A DNA stretch of 64,000 nt from Variovorax sp. V93 (GCF_041154485.1 NZ_AP028670.1:186001-250000), one strand, 5' to 3'. Positions 9,308-18,213 are shown, counted from the first letter of the stretch. Made by a program: numbers and translations. Notes: a model not told the origin generated them from the letters alone.

Positions 9308-9417
9308 CGCCGCTGCGCGCAGTTCCCTGCACCGTGTGCTCTGTTTGTGTTGTGGCAAGCCAGCAAGGAGAAGGCAATGCTTTGCTGAGCCGGTACCGAA
9401 ACCCAGAGGAGATTTCA

Positions 9418-10455
9418 ATGGCTTTCCTGAAAAACGCCTGGTATGTGGCCAGTTGGAGCGATGCACTCAAGCCCGGCGAACTGTTGCCTCGCAAGATTCT
9501 TGGTGAGGATGTGCTGCTCCTGCGCGATTCGAAAGGTCAGGTCGCGGCCATGCAAGACCGTTGTCCCCATCGGTTCATCCCACTTCACATGGGACGAATC
9601 GTCGAAGACACCGTGGAATGCTGCTATCACGGGCTTCGCTTCGACTGCTCCGGTCGCTGCGTTTTGAATCCGCACGGCGACGGAAAGATCCCAGCGGCAG
9701 CCAGAGTGCGGACCTACCCACTCGTCGAGCGCCACAGCATTGTCTGGATCTGGATGGGTGACCAAGAGGCCAATCCGGAAAGAATCCCCGACTACGGTGT
9801 GCTCGATTCCGATAGCGGCTTCATGACCACGCGTGGCGACATCCTCATGCAGTCCAACTACATCCTGATGGGCGAGAACCTTCTGGACCTCAGCCACGTG
9901 GCGTTCTTGCACAAGGGCTTGTTGGGCAGCGACCAAATGGTCAAGACGCTACCGTCGGTGCGCGAGGAGTCGGGCCACCTCCACGTCGACCGGTTGATGA
10001 AGGACGTCGATGTTCCATCGGTGTTCAACATGATCTTCCGCAACGACGGCAAGCCCGTTGACGCGTGGCAAAACATGCGCTGGACACCGCCGAGCTGCTA
10101 CTTGCTGGACGTCGGTGTCACTGCTCCTGGTCATTCTCGCGACGACGGCGCATGGTTCTTTGGCATCCATCTGCTGACGCCAGAGACCGAGTCGACAACG
10201 CACTATCACTTCGCTTCGGCCCGCCCACCAGGCTCGGTCGTCGACCCAGACTTGGACGCGGAGTTGGCTCGCTGTCGCCGTATTGCCTTTGCCGACCAGG
10301 ACAAGCCGGTCGTCGAGGCACAGCAGCGCGTTGTCGGGACACAGGAATTCTGGTCAATGAAGCCGGTACTTCTGCCTGTCGATGCAGGACCTGTGCGCAT
10401 GCGTCGAAGCATGGAGCGACTCATCGCAGAAGAATCGAAGGGCGTCGATGCCTGA
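9418..10455 (+). CDS. Rieske non-heme iron oxygenase (VanA-like)
   Basis: The 345-residue oxygenase has a complete Rieske site (CPHRF near residue 47, CCYHGL near residue 66) and a mononuclear iron site (NLLDLSHVAFLHKG near residue 155). This layout is that of vanillate O-demethylase and toluate/phthalate-type oxygenases. The reductase gene just upstream is the natural partner. The start has a strong GAGGAG site 7 bases upstream. Gene order reductase-then-oxygenase with a 110-base gap suggests the oxygenase may also have its own promoter. The substrate is unknown; demethylation of a methoxy-aromatic is one option. Confidence 0.92.
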   Translation: MAFLKNAWYVASWSDALKPGELLPRKILGEDVLLLRDSKGQVAAMQDRCPHRFIPLHMGRIVEDTVECCYHGLRFDCSGRCVLNPHGDGKIPAAARVRTYPLVERHSIVWIWMGDQEANPERIPDYGVLDSDSGFMTTRGDILMQSNYILMGENLLDLSHVAFLHKGLLGSDQMVKTLPSVREESGHLHVDRLMKDVDVPSVFNMIFRNDGKPVDAWQNMRWTPPSCYLLDVGVTAPGHSRDDGAWFFGIHLLTPETESTTHYHFASARPPGSVVDPDLDAELARCRRIAFADQDKPVVEAQQRVVGTQEFWSMKPVLLPVDAGPVRMRRSMERLIAEESKGVDA

Positions 10456-10487
10456 GTTAACCGCTGCCTTCCTCTTGCTCAGCACAT

Positions 10488-10521
10488 AGCGGGTGCGCCT
10501 CGCTCTTGCGAGGGACCCGCT
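10488..10521 (+). terminator. stem-loop after the Rieske oxygenase gene
   Basis: Thirty-three bases past the stop, AGCGGGT and CCTCGC pair with GCGAGG and ACCCGCT around a TCTT loop, with a small asymmetric internal bulge. There is no clear run of T after it, so it may be a rho-dependent pause or an RNA-end stabiliser and not a classic terminator. Confidence 0.5.
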
Positions 10522-10619
10522 ACGTCGCGCTACTGCCGGGACTATTCCCGATTCCCGAAGATTGCCTACTTTGCTATACATGAGTGCATCAGCAAAGGGA
10601 ACTCGATGAGGGACATCGG

Positions 10620-11444
10620 ATGTCACTGATTCTCAGGTCCAGCCCGGAGTCCGCGGCTCAACTCACGAGTCTGCTCGCTCGACCCATTCTGGCGCTCGGT
10701 CAGCCCTCTTTTGGGCCTGCGCTGCTCGGCGTCGTCGGCGACGCTTTCCGGGCGGACCTGCTGTCGGCCTTCTCTCTCGACGAGGTCGGCCGCCCGCACT
10801 ATCGATTTGCGACAGCCGTCACCGAACTCGGGAACGCCTTTGCGGAACGCGCCGGTGTCCGCTATGAGTCCGATTACTGGAGCAGCGATCCCGGACTGGG
10901 CGGGCTCGTCCGGGCGCAACGAGAGACGCCTGGCACGGTGGTGTCCCAGCAGGCGTGGAGCCACATCCCGCCCACCTGGTATCGGGCCGTGTGCTACGAG
11001 CAGCCACAGTTGGTGGATCGTGTTTCGGTGCTCGCGGATGTCGCAGGCAGGCGCTTGCTCTTGAGCGCCTACCGCCGGGCGGTGCATGGCCCCTTCAGTG
11101 ACGAAGAGATCCGCGGCTTTGCCGCCAATGCCGACATCCTGGTGGCCTTGGTAGGCAAGCATGTCGAGATGGCAGACGAGCCAGGCCGCAACCCGGGCGC
11201 GCAGGAGGATTCGCTCGACGAGCGCTTGGCGGCGCGTTTTCCTGCCCTCAGCACCCGCGAGCGACAGGTTTGCGCGGGCATCGTGGGCGGCCTGTCGGCG
11301 AAGGAGATCGCCAGGACCTATGGCATCGAGCCCAGCAGCGTCGTGACCTACAAGAAGCGCGCGCTGGACAAGATCGAAGTGCCCAACGGGCACGCGCTCG
11401 TGGCGCTGTGGCACGCGTCCGGGCGGAGATCGCCGCCGGCGTAG
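10620..11444 (+). CDS. LuxR-family transcriptional regulator
   Basis: The 274-residue protein ends in a LuxR/GerE HTH at about residues 205-265: LSTRERQVCAGIVGGLSAKEIARTYG, then SSVVTYKKRALDKI. The long N-terminal region has no receiver Asp that I can see and is probably a ligand-sensing domain. I chose the ATG at 10620; a GTG at 10584 is possible. It lies directly upstream of the 11554-17348 catabolic operon on the same strand, and a perfect 7-base inverted repeat sits in the 109-base gap. This suggests it senses the pathway substrate and controls that operon. Confidence 0.88.
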   Translation: MSLILRSSPESAAQLTSLLARPILALGQPSFGPALLGVVGDAFRADLLSAFSLDEVGRPHYRFATAVTELGNAFAERAGVRYESDYWSSDPGLGGLVRAQRETPGTVVSQQAWSHIPPTWYRAVCYEQPQLVDRVSVLADVAGRRLLLSAYRRAVHGPFSDEEIRGFAANADILVALVGKHVEMADEPGRNPGAQEDSLDERLAARFPALSTRERQVCAGIVGGLSAKEIARTYGIEPSSVVTYKKRALDKIEVPNGHALVALWHASGRRSPPA

Positions 11445-11459
11445 AGCAACGGATCGCCT

Positions 11460-11480
11460 TGTCCCCATTGCTAGGGGACA
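11460..11480. promoter_or_regulatory. TGTCCCC-N7-GGGGACA inverted repeat (candidate LuxR operator)
   Basis: A perfect inverted repeat with 7-base arms and a 7-base spacer lies 16 bases after the LuxR stop and about 74 bases before the VOC gene start. Its location and symmetry fit a LuxR dimer site that activates the downstream operon. A role as a transcription terminator is less likely because the stem is short and no T run follows. Confidence 0.5.
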
Positions 11481-11553
11481 GACGTGTGAGCGCGGGGGGC
11501 CGACACTGCGGCCCCATGACACATCGACACACTTGCACGAGGCGCACCGCGCC

Positions 11554-12108
11554 ATGAGCGACTGCCCCTCCATCCACGGGCTGCACCACTACGCTGCCCG
11601 GTGTCGCGACGCCGAACAGACCCGGCATTTCTACGAGGACCTGCTCGGCCTGCCGCTGGCGCATGTGATCCGTGCCGACAGGGTCCCCAGCACTGGCGAG
11701 CACTGTCCCTACGTGCACCTGTTCTTCCGGCTGGCGGACGGCTCGTGCATCGCCTTCTTCGACCTGGGTGATGGCCAAGCGGCCGAGCCGTCTCCCAACA
11801 CACCGGCCTGGGTCCACCACATCGCCTTCAACATCCGCGCATTGCCGGAGCTGTTGGCCATGAAGGTCCGCCTGCAGTCCGCAGGGGTGGAGGTGCTCGG
11901 CCCCACCGACCATGGTTTCGTGCAGTCGATCTATTTCTTCGATCCGAACGGCCTGCGGCTGGAACTCACTGTGCCGACCGCGAGCGAAGCCGAGGTCACG
12001 GGCTACGAGCTCGAGGCGCATGCGCGCCTGCGTGCGTGGACCGCGGAAAAGACAGCTGCAGTCACAGACGGCGCGGCAGTCAACGCTCTGGAGCACCGAT
12101 GCCGCTGA
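11554..12108 (+). CDS. VOC family protein (glyoxalase / extradiol dioxygenase fold)
   Basis: The 184-residue protein shows two beta-alpha-beta-beta-beta units of the vicinal oxygen chelate fold. Candidate metal ligands are the His in GLHHYAARCRD (about residue 10), the His in WVHHIAFNI and the Glu in LRLELTV. VOC proteins include ring-cleaving dioxygenases, isomerases and glyoxalases. In an operon with a FAD hydroxylase and fumarylacetoacetase it could be the ring-cleaving or an isomerising step, but that is inference. The ATG at 11554 is preferred over a TTG at 11533. It overlaps fahA by 10 bases. Confidence 0.8.
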   Translation: MSDCPSIHGLHHYAARCRDAEQTRHFYEDLLGLPLAHVIRADRVPSTGEHCPYVHLFFRLADGSCIAFFDLGDGQAAEPSPNTPAWVHHIAFNIRALPELLAMKVRLQSAGVEVLGPTDHGFVQSIYFFDPNGLRLELTVPTASEAEVTGYELEAHARLRAWTAEKTAAVTDGAAVNALEHRCR

Positions 12109-13421
12109 ATCGCACGCACGATCCGCAGCGCCGCGGCTGGCTCGCGTCGGCCAACGCCGTCGGTACCGACTTTCCGCTGCAGAACCTGCCGCTGGGCAGC
12201 TTCAAGGCTGCCGGATCCCCGCAAGTCCGGGTGGGCATCGCCATCGGCGAGAGCGTACTGGACCTATTTGCCGTGCACAGCGCGCGGCTGTTGCGCGCAG
12301 AGGCGGCCGATGCGGCAGCCGTGGCACACGAGGGCGGACTCGCGGCCTTGATGGCCCTGCCTGCGGAAGCAATGTCTTCCTTGCGTGCCGGCGTCTTCGA
12401 CCTGCTGTGCGACGACACCGAAGCCGGCGCGCGAACGCAAGGCCTGACGCCCGAAGTGCTCCGGGACGCAGCGCAGGTGCAGATGCAACTGCCTTGCGCT
12501 ATTCGCGGCTATACGGACTTCCTGGCCTCGGAGCACCACACGGAGCGCAATGGACGGCTCAAGGGCCTCGCCGTCCCGGTGCCGGAGGCCTACCGATCGG
12601 TTCCGGTCGCCTACCACGGCCGTGCTTCTTCCATCGTCGTCAGCGGCACGGAGGTACGCCGCCCCAACGGACAGTGGAAGGCTGCGGACGGTCGGGTGGT
12701 GTTCGGCCCGGCGGACGCGCTCGACTTCGAACTGGAGATGGGCATCTTCATCGGGCAAGGCAATCCTCAGGGCCTGCCTGTCAAGCTTGCTGACGCGCAC
12801 CGGCACATCTTCGGCCTGTGCCTGCTGAACGACTGGTCCTCGAAGGCCGTGCAGTGGTGGGAGCAGATGCTCGGTCCCTTCCTCGGCAAGAACTTCGCTA
12901 CGTCCATCTCGCCATGGATCGTCACCCAGGAGGCGCTGGAGCCTTTCCGGGTTGCCGCGCCGCAGCGCGCCACTTCGCATCCGCCGGTCCTGCCCTACCT
13001 CGATGTGGGACGGCACTCGCAGGCCGGCAGTTGGAACATCGACCTTGTCGCGTGCCTCTCGACCCGGCAGATGCGCGAACGAAACCAGGCTGCCGCCGTA
13101 GTGACGCAAACCGGACTGCGCCATCTGTGTTGGACGCCGGCCCAGATGGTGGCCCACCACACCAGCAACGGTTGCAACCTCGAGACGGGCGACCTGCTCG
13201 GAACCGGAACGATCTCCGGTCCACACGACGATAGCCGCGCCTGCATGACCGAGCTCACCAGCGCCGGCCGCGCGCCGCTCGCGCTTTCTGGCGGGGAATC
13301 GCGCGGCTGGCTCGCCGATGGTGATGAGGTCGTCCTGCGCGCCCGGGCCTCCGCACCCGGGCATGTGCCGATCGGCTTCGGCGAATGCCGGGGCCTGATC
13401 CTGCCCTCCCTCACCTACTGA
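12099..13421 (+). CDS. fahA: fumarylacetoacetase
   Basis: The 440-residue protein matches full-length fumarylacetoacetases, which split fumarylacetoacetate into fumarate and acetoacetate at the end of homogentisate breakdown. Visible landmarks are the N-terminal SH3-like part (FPLQNLPLGSFK), YTDFLASEHH, LDFELEMGIFIG, LLNDWSSKAVQWWE..LGPFLGKNFATSISPW and the C-terminal WTPAQMVAHH / GTGTISGP. No homogentisate dioxygenase is seen, so here it may process a fumarylpyruvate- or acylpyruvate-like product of the VOC/FAD hydroxylase route. It overlaps the VOC gene by 10 bases and is followed by the MBL gene after 27. Confidence 0.92.
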   Translation: MPLNRTHDPQRRGWLASANAVGTDFPLQNLPLGSFKAAGSPQVRVGIAIGESVLDLFAVHSARLLRAEAADAAAVAHEGGLAALMALPAEAMSSLRAGVFDLLCDDTEAGARTQGLTPEVLRDAAQVQMQLPCAIRGYTDFLASEHHTERNGRLKGLAVPVPEAYRSVPVAYHGRASSIVVSGTEVRRPNGQWKAADGRVVFGPADALDFELEMGIFIGQGNPQGLPVKLADAHRHIFGLCLLNDWSSKAVQWWEQMLGPFLGKNFATSISPWIVTQEALEPFRVAAPQRATSHPPVLPYLDVGRHSQAGSWNIDLVACLSTRQMRERNQAAAVVTQTGLRHLCWTPAQMVAHHTSNGCNLETGDLLGTGTISGPHDDSRACMTELTSAGRAPLALSGGESRGWLADGDEVVLRARASAPGHVPIGFGECRGLILPSLTY

Positions 13422-13448
13422 TTCAACAACCACCGGAACCAGCAAACC

Positions 13449-14396
13449 ATGAACAAACCCTTCGCATCCAGTGCCGACCTCAACGAGCAACGTCCTCAGG
13501 TGGTCGAACTCGCGCCCGACGTGTACGGCTACATCAGCGCGTCCGATCCCAACTGTGGATTCGTGGTGGGGCGCGACTGCGTGCTCGCAGTGGACACCAC
13601 GGCCACCCCAGCCAGCGCCCGGCGCTGGCTCGAGGAGGTCCGCAAGATCACCGACAAGCCGGTTCGCTACGTGTTTCTCACCCACTACCACGCGGTGCGG
13701 GTCATGGGCGTATCAGCATTCGAGGGCGCCACCATCATCGCCAGCCGCGGCACCGGCTCGCTGATCGAGGAGCGCGGTTTGGCCGACTACGAGTCCGAGC
13801 GTGTCCGCATGCCACGGCTGTTCGCGGACGCCGACGTCATCGAGGGACTTTCCACGCCGCACATCACCTTCCAGGACGAGCTCACCCTGGACCTGGGCAA
13901 CCAAAAGGTCGTCCTGAAGCACCTGGGCCGTGGGCACTCGGCCGGAGACGCGGTCTGCTGGATTCCGGGGGCGGACGTCATGTTCGGTGGAGACCTGATC
14001 GAGAACCGCTGCGGCATCTATTGCGGCGACGCCTACCTGGCGGACTGGCTGGAGACGCTGGAGCGGCTGCGGGAGTGTGCGCCGCGGGTACTCGTACCCG
14101 GCCGGGGCAACCCCATGCGAACGCCCAAGGAGATTTCCGATGCGATCGACACGCACAAGGACTTTCTGGTCACGCTGCTCGCGACCGTGCGGTACGGCTT
14201 GTCGCAGGGCCTGGACCTGAAGGGCTGCTACGACTTGGCCGATCGCCAGCTCACGGCCCGCTTCGGCGACTGGCCCGTGTACCGGCACGTGCTGCCGTTC
14301 GACGTGGCGCGGGCCTTCGATGAGCTGCGCGGGCTGCGGCATCCACAGATCTGGACGACCGAGAAAGACCGGCAGCTCTGGGCTGCGCTCGTCTGA
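13449..14396 (+). CDS. MBL-fold metallo-hydrolase with altered metal motif
   Basis: The 315-residue protein has the metallo-beta-lactamase fold, seen in LTHYHAV (residues 78-83), GRGHSAGDAVCW and FGGDLIENR. The usual HxHxDH motif reads H79-Y-H81-A-V-R, so the Asp and His that bind the second metal are replaced by Val and Arg. The protein may therefore use one metal, or have changed function. Family members in catabolic operons hydrolyse lactones or thioesters. Its stop overlaps the FAD monooxygenase start (TGATG), so the two are translationally coupled. Confidence 0.85.
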   Translation: MNKPFASSADLNEQRPQVVELAPDVYGYISASDPNCGFVVGRDCVLAVDTTATPASARRWLEEVRKITDKPVRYVFLTHYHAVRVMGVSAFEGATIIASRGTGSLIEERGLADYESERVRMPRLFADADVIEGLSTPHITFQDELTLDLGNQKVVLKHLGRGHSAGDAVCWIPGADVMFGGDLIENRCGIYCGDAYLADWLETLERLRECAPRVLVPGRGNPMRTPKEISDAIDTHKDFLVTLLATVRYGLSQGLDLKGCYDLADRQLTARFGDWPVYRHVLPFDVARAFDELRGLRHPQIWTTEKDRQLWAALV

Positions 14397-16156
14397 TGCC
14401 ACAACCGGATGTGCGCCACACCATGAGTTCCGCTGAACAGCCCTACGCTGCTTCGCCGTACACGAATGGCTACGAGTTCAGCCAGGGCAGGGGCTACGCT
14501 CTTCCCGAATATCCGTTCGTTCCGCCGCCAGCGCTTGTCGAAGGCACGGTCGGGCGCTGCCAGGTGGCCATCGTCGGCGGCGGGCTTTCCGGGCTGACGC
14601 TGGCCTGCGCCCTCGCGCGACAAGGCGTCGAGGCGGTGCTGCTGGACGAGGACAACACCGTGGGGGTCAAGGGCGCCTCCTCGCGCGGCATCTGCTACAC
14701 GCAGAAGTCGCTGGAGATCTTCCAGCGACTGGGCATCTTCGAGCGGATTGCTGCCAAGGGAATCCAATGGCGCGTCGGTCGGACCTACCTCGACGACGAC
14801 GAGATCTACGCGTTCGACCTGCAGCGGCAGCCGGGCTTCGAACTGTCCGAGCAGCCGCCCTTCATCAATATCCAGCAGTTCTACGTGGAGGGCTACCTGG
14901 TCGAAAGAATCATGGAGCTCGGCCACGTCGAGCTGCGCTGGAGCAGCCGAGTGACAGGCTTCCGGATGGACGAGGATGGTGCACGCCTGGAGGTGCAGAC
15001 GCCCGCCGGGCAGTACGTCCTGCAGGCGGACTACGTTGTCGACGCCACGGGCTCGCGCAGCCCCTTCCGCGCCTGGGCCGGCGCGCAGATGTCGGGCCAG
15101 CGCAGCGATGATCGCTGGTGCATTGCCGACGTCCGCTTTGCCGACCAGCCGCCGCTGGAGCGCCACACGTGGGTCGAGGCGCCATTCAACGAGGGCCGCG
15201 CGGTCTGGCAGCACCTGATGGGCGACGGCGTCTGGCGTATCGACTACCAGATGGCACCCGACGCCGATCCCCGCGAGATCAGCCGGGAGGATATCGTGCG
15301 AGAGCGCCTGGCACAGCAGTTCGGGGCGGACTGCGAAGTCGAGGTCCTCTGGGTGGGGCCCTGGATGTACCGCAGCGAATGCATCGACCGCATGCGCTAC
15401 CACAGGCTCTTCTTCATGGGTGACGCGGCCAAGGTGGTCAGTCCGTTCGGCGCGCGCGGCGGCAATACCGGCGTGGCTGATGCCGACAACCTCGCCTGGA
15501 AGCTGGCGGCGGTGACGCGCGGCGCGGCGCCCCCAGAGCTTCTGGAGACCTACCACGACGAGCGCCATGAAGCCGCTCTGGTCAACATCGCGGTGACGGA
15601 CCGCACCGCACGCTTCATGCGCGCGCGCACCGCGACTGAGCGGCTCTTCCGCAGTGCCGTGCTGTCGCTGGCACGCCAGCACCCCTTCGCGCGTTCGTTC
15701 GTCAATACCGGGCGCATGGCGGTGGCCAACCGCTACACGCGTTCACCCGTCTGCGGCCTGCACGGCGGGACATCGGTGCAAAACGTGAGGTTCACCCGCC
15801 CGAACGGGACCCAGGCGCTGCTCAACGACCTGCTCGAATCCGGTGGCCCCCACGTCCTGGTACTGCTGCTGTTCGGGCGACCGGGGCAAGCGGACGATTC
15901 GCTTCAGCGCGAGCGCCTTGCGGGTCTGCCCGTGCGTTGCATCGCCGTGCAGGAAGGCCAGGCCTCAGCTGGCGGCATCGACCACATCGTGGACGCGGAA
16001 GGCCGGCTGCGACGCGCCTGCATGCTGCCCGCGACCTCGGGCTGGGCCTTGCTGCGACCCGACGCGTACCTGGCCGCGGCAGGCTCCCTGGAGCACGATG
16101 ACCCGGTGGCGGCGGTGCGCACGGCACTGGGCCTTGCTGCCAAAGGAATCCAATGA
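14396..16156 (+). CDS. FAD-dependent aromatic monooxygenase (MhpA/TfdB-like)
   Basis: The 586-residue protein belongs to the PHBH-type flavin hydroxylases. It has the Rossmann FAD motif GGGLSGLTLACALA (about residues 60-73), the GD motif FFMGDAAKVVSPFGARGGNTGVADADNLAWKL near residue 340, and a C-terminal thioredoxin-like domain typical of MhpA/phenol hydroxylase relatives. It would hydroxylate a phenolic ring with NAD(P)H and oxygen, which fits the fumarylacetoacetase and VOC genes upstream. The ATG at 14396 overlaps the preceding stop; the ATG at 14423 is a possible later start. It overlaps the DUF2783 gene by four bases. Confidence 0.9.
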   Translation: MPQPDVRHTMSSAEQPYAASPYTNGYEFSQGRGYALPEYPFVPPPALVEGTVGRCQVAIVGGGLSGLTLACALARQGVEAVLLDEDNTVGVKGASSRGICYTQKSLEIFQRLGIFERIAAKGIQWRVGRTYLDDDEIYAFDLQRQPGFELSEQPPFINIQQFYVEGYLVERIMELGHVELRWSSRVTGFRMDEDGARLEVQTPAGQYVLQADYVVDATGSRSPFRAWAGAQMSGQRSDDRWCIADVRFADQPPLERHTWVEAPFNEGRAVWQHLMGDGVWRIDYQMAPDADPREISREDIVRERLAQQFGADCEVEVLWVGPWMYRSECIDRMRYHRLFFMGDAAKVVSPFGARGGNTGVADADNLAWKLAAVTRGAAPPELLETYHDERHEAALVNIAVTDRTARFMRARTATERLFRSAVLSLARQHPFARSFVNTGRMAVANRYTRSPVCGLHGGTSVQNVRFTRPNGTQALLNDLLESGGPHVLVLLLFGRPGQADDSLQRERLAGLPVRCIAVQEGQASAGGIDHIVDAEGRLRRACMLPATSGWALLRPDAYLAAAGSLEHDDPVAAVRTALGLAAKGIQ

Positions 16157-16386
16157 AGACCGCACTCGCTCTCGAAGATCCGGACGGCATCTACGAACAA
16201 CTCCTGGACGCGCATGCCGGCCTGAGCGATGAACAGTCCTCGGCTTTCAATGCGCTGCTGATCCTCCTGCTGGTGAACCAAGTGGGTGATCAAACAGCTT
16301 CCGGCTGCATCCAAGCGGCACGGCTGGAGCTGGAGTCGCGCACCCCACGCTCGCATTCCTACCTCACTCCCACGGAGACATCATGA
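16153..16386 (+). CDS. DUF2783 family small protein
   Basis: The 77-residue protein matches the DUF2783 pattern I remember: DPDGIYEQLLDAHAGLSDEQSSAFNALLILLLVNQVGD. It is mostly helical and has no signal peptide. Genes of this family often follow FAD hydroxylases in aromatic operons, and here it overlaps both the hydroxylase and the Bug gene by four bases, so it is clearly translated as part of the operon. A role as hydroxylase subunit or stabiliser is only a guess. Confidence 0.82.
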   Translation: MKTALALEDPDGIYEQLLDAHAGLSDEQSSAFNALLILLLVNQVGDQTASGCIQAARLELESRTPRSHSYLTPTETS

Positions 16387-17348
16387 AGCCGATGCAATTT
16401 CTTCTCGCTGCCTGCGTAGCACTGGCGGCTTGGACGGCCCAGGCCCAGTCTTTCCCGGCCCAGCCCATCAAATGGATCGTGCCGTTCGCGGCCGGCGGCG
16501 GCACCGACAACATCGCGCGCACGCTTGCCGAAGTCATTCAGCAGGGGCTCGGCGCGCCCGTCGTGATCGACAACCGTCCGGGCGCGGCCACCAATGTCGG
16601 CGTCGCCGCGCTCCTGCACGGCAAGGCCGACGGCTACACGGTCATGCAAGCGGAGAACGGCGCCCTGCTGTTCAACGAATTCCTGTTCGCCAAGCTCCCA
16701 TATAACCCCACTAAGGACTTTACATACATCGGCGGCATCGGGCGCCTGCCGGTGGCTCTCGCCGTGCATCCTTCGCTGCCGGTCCGCACGCTGGCGGATT
16801 TCGTGGCCTATGCCAAGGAGAACAGCGGCAAGGCGCACTACGCCTCAGCCGGCGTCGGAACGCCGCACCACATGGCCATGGAGCTGTTCAAGCAGCAGGC
16901 CGGCCTCGACCTGGTCCATATTCCCTACAAGGGGGCAGCGCCGGCGCTGCAGGACCTGGTGGGCGGACAGGTGAAAGTCATGATGGTGGACTTGGCTTCG
17001 TCACTCCAGTACATCCGCGCCGGCAAGATCCATGTGGTGGCGATCGCTGCGAACCGGCGTGCCCAGGCCCTTCCGGACGTGCCGACCTTCAGGGAAGGCG
17101 GCTATAAGGACGTCGATGCCTACGCATTCCAGGGCCTGATCGGCCCGGCCGGCATGCCCGCCGACGTGGTCGCCAAGCTCAACGCCGAACTGAACAAGGC
17201 CCTCGCGCATCCGAAGGTGGTCGCCCTCTTCAGCAACTTCGGTTTCGAAGCCATGACCGGCACTCCGGAAGAATTCCGCACCGCGGCACGCGATGAGCGC
17301 ATGCGCTGGGGCCGGGTCATCAAGACGGCGGGCGTGCAGCTCGAATGA
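16383..17348 (+). CDS. Bug/TctC-type tripartite tricarboxylate substrate-binding protein
   Basis: The 321-residue periplasmic binding protein has a signal peptide ending near AQAQS and the Bug-family landmarks QPIKWIVPFAAGGGTDNIAR, VVIDNRPGAATNVG and the later IGPAGMPADVVAKLN. Bug proteins capture carboxylates, amino-aromatic acids or related ligands for TctAB permeases, or act as sensors. No tctA or tctB gene is in the window, so it is an orphan receptor that must share a permease encoded elsewhere. It is the last gene of the LuxR-linked operon and probably binds the aromatic acid handled there. Confidence 0.92.
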   Translation: MKPMQFLLAACVALAAWTAQAQSFPAQPIKWIVPFAAGGGTDNIARTLAEVIQQGLGAPVVIDNRPGAATNVGVAALLHGKADGYTVMQAENGALLFNEFLFAKLPYNPTKDFTYIGGIGRLPVALAVHPSLPVRTLADFVAYAKENSGKAHYASAGVGTPHHMAMELFKQQAGLDLVHIPYKGAAPALQDLVGGQVKVMMVDLASSLQYIRAGKIHVVAIAANRRAQALPDVPTFREGGYKDVDAYAFQGLIGPAGMPADVVAKLNAELNKALAHPKVVALFSNFGFEAMTGTPEEFRTAARDERMRWGRVIKTAGVQLE

Positions 17349-17474
17349 AGCGGGGTGACCTGACGACCCACCGACAGGCCAGCCGGTGATCAAGAGCAAG
17401 AGCACCGGATTGAGCGTCCTCCCAATGCGACTGCGCGCCTGACGCCTTGGCCGGCATAGAACGGTGAACCTGCA

Positions 17475-18182
17475 TCAGGACCACTCCCGCCGGGATGCCA
17501 CCCAACGATCCTGCGACGCCTGAAGGTGTGAACGCATGGCGGTCTGCGCTGCAAGCACGTCCCGGCTTTCCAGGGCTCGCAAGATGCCTTCATGTTCGCG
17601 CAGCGCCTCCATCCAGGTTTCGCTGCTTTCCGAGCGCACCCTGAGCCGGGAGGAGATGGGACTGTGGCGTCCATCGAACAATTCCCCGACCAGGCGCTCC
17701 ATGACCGAGTTGCCTGTCATTGCGGCGATGGCCAGGTGAAACGCGCGGTCTTCTTTCAAGGGCGGACGATTTTCTTCGATCGCGGCACGCATCTCCGCCA
17801 ACGCCTTCGATACGGCCGCGATCCCTTCAGGCGACGCCAGGCCGCATGCCAACGCGACCACCGAACCTTCGAACGCCGAACGGGTCTGCATCAGCTCGAT
17901 CGGACTCTCGCCCAACGATGCAGTCGATTGCGATGCGCGCTCCGGCGGGGCGCAGACATAAACGCCGACGCCCATGCGGACTTCAACGCTGCCATCCAGT
18001 TCCAGTGCGATCAATGCCTCGCGAACGGAAGGACGCGATACGCCCAGCTGTTGCGCGAGGTCGCGCTCCGGGGGCAACCGGGAGCCCTCCGAAAAACCGC
18101 CCTCCTTGATGAGGGCTCGAATCTGGTCGGCGATCTGCTGGTAAAGCCGCCGGTTATCGACGGGTTTGAGCTGATTGATCAC
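17475..18182 (-). CDS. GntR/FadR-family transcriptional regulator
   Basis: The 235-residue protein has a winged HTH at residues 8-75 (LYQQIADQIRALIKEGG, then RDLAQQLGVSRPSVREALIALE) and a helical FCD ligand domain with the expected Asp and His metal-site residues. FadR-type proteins of the UxuR/ExuR/DgoR kind respond to sugar acids. It is divergent from the ABC transporter / altronate operon at 18518. The intergenic gap carries four copies of a TGGTAAGGYCA-type site, so it most likely represses both itself and that operon. Confidence 0.93.
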   Translation of the reverse strand: MINQLKPVDNRRLYQQIADQIRALIKEGGFSEGSRLPPERDLAQQLGVSRPSVREALIALELDGSVEVRMGVGVYVCAPPERASQSTASLGESPIELMQTRSAFEGSVVALACGLASPEGIAAVSKALAEMRAAIEENRPPLKEDRAFHLAIAAMTGNSVMERLVGELFDGRHSPISSRLRVRSESSETWMEALREHEGILRALESRDVLAAQTAMRSHLQASQDRWVASRREWS

Positions 18183-18213
18183 GTTTGCCCTTCATTCCAA
18201 AAAAGAGGCTCGG

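Noticed and set aside
9383..9394. Mini-frame ATG-CTT-TGC-TGA with an AAGGAG site before the second Rieske oxygenase
   Set aside because: Only three codons long, with no leader-peptide pattern or attenuator hairpin nearby; probably chance.
17380..17410. CCGGTG/CACCGG pairing as terminator after the 16383 gene
   Set aside because: Six-base arms with a 14-base loop are weak, with no T run.
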